From Hetaerina americana (taxonomy: Eukaryota; Arthropoda; Insecta; Odonata; Calopterygidae): a stretch of DNA of 64,000 nucleotides. Of this stretch, positions 50,853 to 60,720 are shown one piece after another; the stretch's first letter is position 1; each line of letters opens with the position of its first letter. The stretch covers positions 19,550-83,549 of the forward strand of contig JAKTNV010000674.1 in NCBI GenBank assembly GCA_022747635.1, written 5' to 3'. The notes beneath the pieces were generated by a model. That model had not been told where the DNA came from. It was given only the letters and a program-made list of their open reading frames with translations, and did not search any database. A program made the translations under genes and the position numbers.

Positions 50853-51088
50853 CTGGTTTAACTAAATGAAACAGTTTCTGGCGTCACTTGGTGGAAATTC
50901 TTCATATTGAAATTAAATTTAAAATACTTCGCCTTTCCACATAAACCACATTTATTACTGCCTAGGTTTCGTTATGGTATAATTTCGTTACCTGATGATG
51001 TTATACCATAACGAAACCTAGGTAGTAATAAAAGTGGTTCATGTGGAAAGGCGAAGTATTTTAAATTTAATTTCAACTGGTTTAACTA
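50853..51088 (+). mobile_element. Foldback element B: second palindromic hammerhead-containing element
   Basis: A 212-bp element (50865-51076) lies between exact 12-bp duplications CTGGTTTAACTA (50853-50864 and 51077-51088). A 42-nt head contains GTTTCTGGCGT and GGAA with the same spacing as element A. The arms are 76 bp each (50907-50982 and 51001-51076) with three mismatches and surround an 18-nt spacer. The right arm ends exactly at the duplication. Arm sequences differ widely from element A, but short blocks (TTCCACA, GGTTTCG) align, so the two are diverged members of one family and not a recent tandem duplication. Confidence 0.82.
50983..51033 (+). ncRNA. Hammerhead-like ribozyme candidate in foldback B
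   Basis: The core reads CTGATGA (50992-50998, the most common natural form), one T, helix II GTTAT/ATAAC with loop ACC, GAAA (51013-51016), helix III as the palindrome ACCTAGGT (51016-51023) and A at 51024 as the cleavage base. Helix I pairs 50983-50991 with 51025-51033 (eight of nine positions, one G-U). The 5' strand of helix I lies in the non-palindromic spacer, so it is kept separately from the long arms. The extra T between CTGANGA and helix II is shared with element A. Confidence 0.62.
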
Positions 51089-51362
51089 GTTTTTACGAAA
51101 TATTAAGCATTTTATTTACCGATCAAACGGCTTGGGAGTAAATTTATTCATATGTGGAATATAATGAATTTGAAAGTAAAGTGTGATCACCGTATTCACA
51201 GGTTCTGCGTAAATCCTCTTCTGGTATGTGCATTTACCTTTCCGCCCATTTGAAATGACAATGCGGGAAGGTAACCCTGTTCATTAGATTACGGTCTGGT
51301 TTGGGTGATACAGTGGTCACCAGGTATTTGATTTTTGAATTTTTCATGATAAATTCACGAAA

Positions 51363-51447
51363 AAATGGTTTGGACTGGACTTTGAGTTACTCCAATTTTC
51401 GCATCAGATGAAATTTCGAACTCTAAAGTCAATCCAAACCAGTTTTT
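51363..51447. repeat. 85-nt imperfect hairpin
   Basis: The arm TTTGGACTGGACTTTGAGTT on the left pairs with AACTCTAAAGTCAATCCAAA on the right with a mismatch and small bulges. The pairing extends into TGG/CCA, and the inner AATTTT/GAAATT can close a loop of about 10 nt. Size and shape resemble a microRNA precursor, but an old terminal-inverted-repeat remnant is equally possible. Confidence 0.5.
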
Positions 51448-51449
51448 AC

Positions 51450-54400
51450 TCACAACCAATCAAGTTTTATCAAGTCAAGCTAGGTTGATCAAATTGGAAT
51501 TTTGCTCAGATATATGTTGAATCAATCAATGCCGAATTCTTATGTGATCGTTGCGCCAAATGAAAAAGCGTCATTTATCTTCATTAAAAAGGAGCAGTCC
51601 AATCATTTCTCTGTTCCAAGATATTTCCTTCTTCACTTTATCAGCACCCAAATTTTCACGCATCGAATCATTTGCTTCACATAAACAGGCCGCTATGCCT
51701 GTGAAAACGAACAATTACTACTTATTATAATTATTATAAAGTATGTATTACTAAATTATAATGATCAAATTGCTAAAAACACTGAATCAACCACCAAAAC
51801 TAGGTCGTTAATTATTACATCATAAGTTTCAATGGTCTTTTATACGGCACTTATGCATTCAGAATCATTCAAATTTGGCAAAAAGAAAGTAAGTTAGATG
51901 TTACATTTAGTGTCAAATTAGAGTACACCTTTAATGAATATATTAATCTATTTGAGGCCAACTGGGGCTGGAAGGCTAATAATTGTATTTTAAAATAGAA
52001 ATATAGAAAATTTGTTTTTAGTTACTACGTAAATTATCCAAAATTATATATAATCTTCATAAATCATGAAATAATAGCTGAAGAAAATAAATAAGATTGA
52101 ATTACTTTATGGCGATTCGTGAAACTTGCTTGGGGCTCAAGGACAAATTTGAAATATTTGTTTGGAGACTCCAATATTATTTATAGTTGTAATTTTAACC
52201 AGAAAGTGGGTATATTGGCTAGAGCTCAAAATTAGTGCTATCTCTTGTAATTGATATGTTATCTTAAGTGCGCAATGTCAATTAATTTTGCCAGAGCCCA
52301 AGGTATCCGCAGCCATTGATGTAGTACTTACAGTTACAAATATGTATGTGAGGTAAATACTCCTCTATTGTGGCTTTTTTGCTGATTAGATTGTCTGAAG
52401 AAATTTATGGCTCCACTAACAAACGCCTAAATGGATTTCCAATTTTCACTGAATCGCATGCCTACTGTCTATAATTTACCGTCGATGTAATGGCTTTTTA
52501 AAATGTATCCGGTGTTCATCTCTTTCTCACCTCTAAGTGGGGTTTCGGACCGTAAGTAGCGCGTTAAAATTTGATCTTCAACTTTTAAGATGTTTTGCGC
52601 AAGAGATATTCAATACATCGTATTCTGGAGAGGAGATAGAGGACGTCAGGATAACAATCAAATTAGAATCAATTATCGTACCCCCATATTAAAATATTTT
52701 GTTAAATCTATCCATGTAATACGGAGTTTCTTTGCTGGCAGTGTATTTGCGTGCTTTCCTTTGCACCAAGTGTATTTTGTAATGTTCGGTAATTTTGTAA
52801 TCTACGGTGAAATGAGATTTTTATATGACATCTGTTACCATAAAATGCTGTCCCCTTTAATAACTTTTGACTATACAGAGTAATTTTTACTTTAATAAAA
52901 CTTATATCTTCTCGAAAATGCTCCTCAGTCTTAAGAGAAAGGCTCTGCTTCGTGAGAACGCCATCCATTTTTGTCTTGAGTAACATTTAAATTTTTGTCC
53001 AGCACTGCACGATAAGATGGAAATAAATTTCATTTATTTTAATTCTGTAAGAGAATCTGATATTCTTCGGTGAACTTATTTTCGGATATTAGGAAAAGCG
53101 CAAAGGCCCATCTTCCCTGCTAGTGTGAAATGTGTAATACCATCCTTTTTCTCATAGATAAGAGTAGCTGAGTTTCCTTACAAAGCAAAGACGAACTCCC
53201 TACTACCCTGGGGATTGGGATTTAAGTTCAAAGTACTTCCGGAGGGTACATTATGGTTCGGAGTTTCGGTAACGCCGCGGATCACCAGCCAATTAAATCA
53301 TCCACAGGGACCGAGACCTCCATTAAGTAGCGTTGGACAGTAAAGGGGGTCCTAAGCTATTGGCTTAAGGTGCTGACATTGATTTAAATGGATGATCACA
53401 GTAACGCACTCAGCTAGGGATTTGAGAACGACCTTCTTGCGAGTGAAGTTCTGCTAGATCACTGGCTATGCATCCATATCTGTCAGTTTTTATGGAACTT
53501 CAAAAAATATTGGCAAAATTATTTTATTTTTGCGTATTACAAACTTACTCTAAATATTTTCATAGAACACATGGTGGAACGTTTTTACCATATATTTGCA
53601 GCTCCAATTACATTACAGAAATGCGAAATTAGAACGTTAAATTCACTTTTTCGGAAGTGCATGAAAAAATATCAAATACAGTAATCGTCTTATTGAACTT
53701 TTCTGTCCAGTTTGGTACAAATTAAAATTAATGGTACAATATTTTTATGGCCGTTTATCATCAAATAAAAAATTATTTTCTCTTGCATCATCGGCAATAC
53801 AAATCTGGGTGCTATATGCCCTACATTCGAAATTAGGCTTAAATTAACAGCGCAACGATACATCTCAGCGGGAGGAGTCTACTCTTTCGTTTCTTTCACC
53901 ATCAATATAAAATTTTGAAAATGATTTTAAAGAGCTGCGTAGAGATCTTTCTGGTCACAGCTAGCATGAAGCAGGTAACTGAATGGAGCAGGGAAGAACA
54001 CCAAGAGAGAGAGAGCCGTTTGTTTTTTATTTAAGGATTTACACGGTAAGAGCAAAGTGACATATTTGTGGTGACGCAATGAAAAATGCTCAAGACTTAG
54101 CGAATATTAAAAGATCGATCGCCCTATGTAATCCGGAAACTAGACGAGAGACTGAAAAATACTGAGGGAAAAATTATGAGTCATTTCATCTTTTTAAACC
54201 CGAACGAAAATGGTAAAAACATATGGCGCGACCTCAATACATTCCCAATTGGCTATATTGGCTCTCTCTTCCAGAATCTCAGTTTAAAACATCTATGCCA
54301 TGTCCTTTGAAATGCCACTAGGGCGTGCGGCAGTGAGGTTGGAATGGAAGTTTTAGAGGGCATTAATCATTAATCATTCGCACGAAGCCTTGGTATGGGC

Positions 54401-54902
54401 ACTATTGGGTTAAAATATCTTCAAATGTTTCCGAAACTCCTATGCACTGCTTTACCGCTCGCTAGATGTATTCCGATAGAAATGGGTCAAGGCTCTGGCG
54501 TAGAGTTAAAAGGTGTAACACCATACATTGCGGCAGTGCTGCATTCTGTTCTCTAGGGCAAATCTTCTCCTCTATTTAGCCCCTTGTGACCACGATAGCT
54601 ATTAACTTCTCTACGGCGCATGTTGAGTCCAATTAGGCTCTTTCTAATAACCATCTACACGTTCAAAAAAATGCTAAATGGCAAATTAGCCCACTTGTCT
54701 CATTTTGGTACAAGGGTTTTTTTCTTCCATCTTTCTGTGGGTAAGAGTAATTTATAAAAGAGGCAGATAATTTTCATAGCTCCTCTTTGAACCGATGATT
54801 ATCCTAGGATTTATAAATTTAACAATAGTATTTTATTCTATTGTTTTAATTTTATTTATAACTTAAATGCTCCACCGTTTACGTCAAATAATGAACAAAA
54901 GA
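51450..54902. other. AT-rich stretch without recognised genes
   Basis: Open frames at 52590-52883 and elsewhere have no known motif. A less AT-rich patch at 53215-53460 has no recognisable identity. Confidence 0.45.
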
Positions 54903-54983
54903 AACTGCGAGAGATGCCGCGACAGTAACTTTTAACGGAGTCATCCGCAATATGCGCAATACAATGCAACAATTTAAGAGTGT
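54903..54983 (+). repeat. Dispersed repeat, copy 2
   Basis: Partner of 26891-26969, same orientation, about 28 kb away. The shared blocks are AACTGC, AGTAAC, TTTAACGGAG, TCCGC and AATATGC. Whether it extends further is unclear; the flanks are only weakly similar. Confidence 0.5.
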
Positions 54984-55559
54984 TAAATTCATTCGCCTTA
55001 ACCGGAATGATTATCTACGGGAAAATTTTCCCCAGTGTCAACACTTGACACCGCGGCGGGTATAACCGATAAAAATGCAAATTTTCTAAGCCCCTCATTT
55101 CTTAATTTTGAAAATTTCTAATACATTTTTTAAAATATTTCTCCGAATGATTAAATTCCATATGACCATGCAAAAAGAGACTACCAACCCAAAATACTAT
55201 AGGAGGATGCATCCTAAATATCATTCCCATAAAACCAATTGTTCAGACAAGAAATTTAAGCAGGACTTTGGTTCTTGTCTGTGATGACGACTTAGAAAAA
55301 GTCGAGTCTGTTGTTTAATGTCAAATCGTCGTCTCTCCTGCCATAATCAAATTTATGCCACCCATCAAATAAAAATTCCTTCCATTACACTACTATGCAT
55401 AATATACAGAGAATGATAATTTATTATTTGGTAAAAACAGTTTTAGTTCGGATTTATCAAGTATGAGTTGAAAAATTATGCAACCTTATAAATTTACATA
55501 GTGTTGATTATTTAGGTTTATGTAACCGCTCAATTAGGATTAAGATAGACACAAGCTAC
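54984..55559. other. Non-coding stretch
   Basis: AT-rich, with no recognised feature. Confidence 0.5.
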
Positions 55560-56350
55560 CAAATTGTGCAGTGATAACAGTGCCCTTGTCTCTCCTAAAC
55601 TAACAAAACCCGGTATTCAACCTCATAATAGGCCCCTTATCAATTCTACAAACTTACTACCTCCTCTCATTCCGTTTAATAACTCTATCCTAATTCTGCC
55701 TGTTCCTCACTTGCCTTACAGTTTCCCCTCTATCAACATCTTCAACATTCCATAGTCAACACACACTCCCTGCATCCATCGATCCTGCCTCTTCTTGATT
55801 ACTTCCAACAATCCTCTCTCCTCTTCCATCACATCTAGCACTTCTTCGTTTGTTTTTCTTTCTGTCCACATCACCTGCTCCACACTCACATTTCAAAGGC
55901 ATGCACCCATCATACTGAAGTCTTTTCTTTACATCCTTACCCGACGTCCCAGTCGATAATTCCTTCTCCCTTGGGAAGACTTCTTTGCCTGACGCAATTC
56001 TTCTCCGTATGTCCATACTATTTTGATTATATTGAGCCAAACACTTCCGGGATACGTTAGCTATTCCACCTACTTGGTTTTGACCTCCTAATTTATCCTT
56101 TAGCTTAGCCTTTTCCTTTCTGGTAAAACGCATCAACGTTTATTTACTTCTCCCCGCGATCATTCCTTGTTCCTAAACTCTGGTCCCCAACTCACTCCTA
56201 GTTTTTCCTTCGCCTAAAGTCGCATCCCAATCCTTTATCACTATCAAATACTCAGTACTATCAAATATCAGTATTTCCCTCAAGGAACACATGCAATTAT
56301 GTCCTCTAACTGATTGTAAATCCTATCGAACTCTTCCACCTTATAATTGC
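55560..56350 (-). pseudogene. RTE-like retrotransposon, internally deleted copy
   Basis: Minus-strand copy of an RTE-like element with its middle missing. At about 56170-56350 it carries the endonuclease patch also seen at 16553-16670: the phrase around TATGTCCTCTAACT and the TTTTCCTTCGCCTA block on the plus strand match closely. At about 56110 it jumps to the region downstream of the RT core: DIRRRIASGKEVF in the frame 55756-56136. In a shifted frame this is followed by EEERGLLEVIKKRQDRWMQG and, with stops, by LIEGKL, GRIRIELLNGM and the end KFVELIRG at about 55560. The reverse transcriptase active site is absent. The order of the two parts matches one element with an internal deletion, although two adjacent truncated copies cannot be excluded. 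Confidence 0.7.
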
Positions 56351-57839
56351 TCGAGTTAGAAATATAATAAATTTTGTCTCTGTTTGATTTACCATATAAT
56401 TTCAGACTAAGTAGTCCAGAATAATGAAAGAAGTAGCGGTAAACAGAATAAGTATTAGAGTGCGTTCTCTTTGATTTCGTTGTGAAATTGATCAAATATC
56501 AAAGATTTTCTCCTCTGAGTATTTTTTACACATTAAGCAATACTTCGTATTCGAGATGTCTATCACTCACAAAATATTCAATTTGAGACCTAAATCGCAG
56601 TTAATAATATGTTTTCATTCACTTCAACGCCTCTGTCTTTCCGAAATATGCGTTCTAAAATGCCGAATTTTATTGCAGCGGCACCTACTCGAAATTTTGC
56701 ACCCTAGCTCGATCTGATAGTGACGTCCAAGTATTTAGCGAAGTTAGAGGCATTAATTTGAAAAGCCACGTGTATGTAGGTCGGTTCTTCGTTTCCTTTT
56801 CTTTGGAAAGTTACATTACCGTACAGATTTGAATGGATTAGATGTTTACATTTCTTCCGCTCTTTACCGGATATTACCTCTCATTCCCTTTAGCTCCACA
56901 TTTCCTCTTCCCTGATACGTTATTTCCCAGCTTCCACATCTCGCCGCCCACTTAAAGTCCTTTACATCTCCGGCCCTGCAACGATCGCCCTCCTCTATAT
57001 CTCATCATCTTCGCTCCAAACCGAAGGAAACCTTCGGCCTCCTCGAGAACCTCTGTAGGAACGCCGACAGAGGTGCAGGTAAACTGAATTAACATAGTCA
57101 TCTCAGCAGTAACAGAATGTTTCAGTATCAATTACATCAATTTTGGTTTCAGTAACAATTTCGTAGAGTGAATTTCCTCCCGATTTCTTTTCCGGGACAC
57201 TAATGTATTAGTTTAACCAAACTCAACTATGACCTGATACAGTGTGCTTGGTGCAAATGATTTTCTTAGAGCGTGGGGTGAATTATATACTTCCCAATCG
57301 CTCCACCGTCACTCACCAATGGAAATGCAATAACCACCAGCACTTGGGTTCACCCCGCCCATGGATAGTAATTATTGTAATTGTCACTCCGTATGGTCCC
57401 AGGTCACTCAGAGGACAACCATTTGAAGCCTCCTGAGATATGTGGGTATAATTGACTACCAACCGTTCGGGTGAAGTACAGATCCATCGACAAGAACATG
57501 GTGGTCTGTTCGGCCTTTCATTATCATTGAAACATTCAATCTTTTTTACTTTTTCTGTCAAATGAAAAAGCACCAACCAAGATTTAGTCCGCTCTAATTG
57601 AACTCCTTTTTCTCAAGAAAGGAAAATATCCATCAAAATATATTAGGTCTTAAATACACAATGTGTGTATTTATAATAAATAATCAAAATTAATCTGAAT
57701 TTTCGAAAGCTAAGTTTTTAATTTTCCTTGCATGAAATTACTACCATTACCGTTCTAACCTAGTCGTCTGACATAGTTAAATTCCACTCAACGCATTCCA
57801 AAGGGATCCATCAAATCATCTTTTCCTATAACCCAAGCG
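56351..57839. other. Stretch without recognised genes
   Basis: AT-rich to moderately GC. The minus frame 57313-57576 (87 codons) lies in a GC-richer patch but has no motif I recognise; it might be a fragment of an unidentified repeat. Confidence 0.4.
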
Positions 57840-58085
57840 AGAAAATGGCCGAAAGGGGCGTAAAATACGGCATCGCTGCCTTAAGTAACTTCGCCGCACC
57901 AACGCCGTCGTCCAGCACACCTCATTTGCCTTCAACTCTCCCCGCTTGCTTTCGCCCTACGTTGCCACCCCCCCCCCTTCTCCGCCAGCGCGGCCGGCCA
58001 ATTATTTATCTATGCGCAAAGCTGTACTGAGCACTGAATTTTCTCACTCCCCCCCATCATCCCGTCCGAGCGAAGTCCTTGAGAG
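57840..58085. promoter_or_regulatory. CpG-enriched, C-rich patch
   Basis: CG pairs are frequent (AAGGGGCGTAAAATACGGCATCG, split by A-rich bases; CAGCGCGGCCGGCC; CCGTCCGAGCGAAG) next to a run of C. Open frames of 61 and 106 codons on the plus strand have no recognised domain. A promoter-proximal island is possible but weakly supported. Confidence 0.25.
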
Positions 58086-58954
58086 AAGCTCTTGGGAAAT
58101 TTTTGTGGAGGGCCCTTGCTCGCAGAACGTTTTTCACTTCGCTAATCCATTTATGGTAATTTTAACTTCCACAAATATATTGCCCCAAGAGTCGAAGCCT
58201 GCAGACAGAAAAAGAATCAAAACTGACGCGCGTAGGGAAAAACATCATGGCAAACACCATCTCTGACATACTGAATGGACTGCGTCAAAATATGCAATGG
58301 ACTCTTCCGATAGAAGTAATGAGGGAAGAATCCTTCGAAGATTAAATAGAAATTGTATATATCTTACTTTGCGAGGCTTTACTGGCTTCGCGCGGTTATG
58401 ATTTGAAGAGCAAAATTATAACTATAACTTCAATGAATGATTCTAGAAATTCATTAAGCTAGTTGATTGAAGAAACGGAGGTAAAATATGGGCTAACTGA
58501 CCCACTAATTTGCGACGTGAGTGGTAAGCGAAGAACAGTCATAATTTTCATCAAGACGTTTTAAGTATGATAAAATGTTGTGGGTACGCAGATTACGTAA
58601 CTAGATTAAGAAAAAAATTTCAAGCTAAAAATAGTTGAAAGGTATCGCTCGTACCCATTCATTCATAAACAGAAAGTCATGGCAATTTACAATCAGAGAA
58701 ACTATAAAAATTCTTCCCTAGTAAATTAGGATGTCATTTTATCATTGTTTTTTTAATTCATCTGCATTACTTTAGAATATAGAAATATATCATCTCACAT
58801 TTCATTTCTTTTTTTGCTAATTTTCACCCAATGCCCATTTTCTAACATAATTTTGTAACAACTTTTTTTTCTGCTCACACGAATTATTTATTTAATAACC
58901 ACGCTGAAAAGTTGCACACATTTAGTTTCAAGTCTGATGGCTCTACCATGACAC
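58086..58954. other. Non-coding stretch
   Basis: AT-rich, with no recognised feature. Confidence 0.45.
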
Positions 58955-59275
58955 TATAGTTGGTATTGGTCGATGCGGTGGCTAATATAGTGGCCTCCAA
59001 TCCCGAAGGTCTGGGTGCGAATTTCGGTAGTGGTAGGTTTTTTCAGTGGCATACTAATCTCAACTTGGCATTGCTACGTGTTGAGCACTTCAAATCCACC
59101 GCCCCGTCGGATGGGACATTAAAATGCAGGCTAATGAAAACCACGGTTCTCTCTCCAGTATTCTTTAATTCTCTGGAAATCCTACCCCTGCCTAATGTTG
59201 CACCTATCCCTAATGACGCAAACGGCGTCATCTCTAGGTCACCTTCCCGAATAGCTACTCCTATAATCTAGTTCA
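58955..59275 (+). repeat. SINE-like repeat with a degenerate RNA polymerase III promoter
   Basis: The GC content rises abruptly over this ~320-bp block. Near its start TGGCTAATATAG resembles an A box, and about 30 bp later GGGTGCGAATTTC resembles a B box (consensus GGTTCGANTCC). The region between, GTGGCCTCCAATCCCGAAGG, looks like a tRNA anticodon/variable arm of a tRNA-derived SINE. Open frames on both strands (103 and 62 codons) have no domain. No tail or target duplication is evident. An unrelated GC-rich repeat is the alternative. Confidence 0.35.
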
Positions 59276-59689
59276 AATTCAAAAAGAGTCGAGTCTGCTA
59301 GCCTGAATGAGAATTGCACCAAAAAATTAAAATTTACAATTAAGCTTTAGAGTGATTAGTTAATTTGCCGAAATATTATGCTTAATAAGATTTTAAATAC
59401 CTATTATATTGCGATATTCATTAAAAATGTTTTGAAAATCAGATGGACACAAGGAGTCCTACGAGGTTGAAATATCACATAGAAAATGGCCTGTTCCGTC
59501 ATTAGAAAGAGATATTCAAAATGAGCTTCCGGCAGAATATGCTCTCACCGCTCTTGAAAGTAAAACATTATTGATACTAGAAACATAAATACTTATCAAA
59601 AATATAGCTGGGCAAAAATATACACCTTAAAGGTTTCTGTAAAACATAAATATTTTTTAATAATAAAAGGAAAACCCTTGTTTGTCGGT

Positions 59690-60720
59690 ACTCATTGGCA
59701 ATGCTGCCGACGTTTCAACAGACGACTCGTCAATACTTTTCAGGGCTGAATTCCGTGCTGCTTACGTTTAAGTTTTCAGGATAGTTATTTTTATGTGTTG
59801 AAGTGACGGAGTACTTACATGTTCGCTTCTGGAGTGGAATTGGCCAATGATTTACCCACGGACGGAGGGAAACCCGAGAAACCTCCATATCACTTCAGTT
59901 TACTTCAAAATGTATTCATTCCGCGATAGTAACAGGCACAGAAGAATAATAGTGCCAATGACATAAAAGAGATGATACTAACGTTTTGGAATCCCCGTTT
60001 TAGGAGCAAGTTCCTCTCTGGGGACTTTCTTGCTGATTTTGGACAGTATACGTATACACGCTTTGCCTGATTAGTCAATCGTCCTAGCTTGGCCCAAGGC
60101 TTCTCTTAGTGACCATGACTTCTCCTAGGTCCTCTATGTTTTCAAAATTGTTTTACAGGCATTTCTGAGAGAAAAATCGTTATCTCTACTGAAATTATTT
60201 TTCTCTGGACGGATCTCGATGGCCTCCTTGGTTTCGGTTCTAATGTTTAGCCGAGCGGTGGAGTAACGTCGTTTTGTCCCATTTGAGGATGTAGCCCATA
60301 TTGATTCTGCAGCGGAATTCTCTGACTGTCCGAGGACAAGATGTCTCTGGCGCCTCTTATATCTTGAGTTGGTTGTTCATCCCGTCTCACCCATATAGAC
60401 GTCACCACATTTACATGGAATTCGATAGACTCCCGGTGTCACGAGGCCTATGAGATTCTTGGCTCTCGTGAGTTAATCTCGTACTGTAGCCATAGCTTTG
60501 TGAATTGTCTCAATATTATACGTTATATGGAGCTTTTTTCCGATAACCGTTGAGAGAGATGGTAAATAGGCCCTGATAACCGGTTTTCCAATTCCTTCAC
60601 CTGACTCCTTTTTCCGTAGATTGAAAGACCTTTCCAGGCCCAAATAGATGTGACGCTCACTGCTTCTCTTTTGTCGGAATGCGTTTTTGAGGTTCTCTCA
60701 TTCCTTGGCTAAACCCTGCT
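59690..60720 (-). mobile_element. Penelope-like retroelement, decayed 3' half
   Basis: On the minus strand, from about 60720 downwards, pieces of a Penelope-like protein C-terminus appear. KKLHITYNIETIHKAMATV is followed, after one stop, by NLIGLVTPGVYRIPCKCG and DVYMGETG at about 60370-60460. This is the start of the GIY-YIG endonuclease that Penelope-like elements carry after their reverse transcriptase. Next come a shifted LKWDKTTLLHRSA and NIRTETKEAIEIRPEKNNF near 60200-60290, the usual end of the protein. Stops and frameshifts show it is dead. About 450 bp further downstream lies a GAAACGTCGGCAGC tail with a hammerhead-like trace. The reverse transcriptase itself is not seen. Confidence 0.75.
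59704..59753 (-). ncRNA. Degenerate hammerhead-like core of the Penelope-like element
   Basis: Minus-strand reading: CTGAAAA, an insert, the stem GACGA/TCGTC, then GAAA, the minimal palindrome ACGT and C. The GAAA-ACGT-C end matches the 36.95-kb copy, but the CTGANGA box is altered and the stem lies further from it. Its position downstream of the GIY-YIG remains is where Penelope-like elements carry hammerhead motifs. As written it is unlikely to cleave. Confidence 0.35.
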
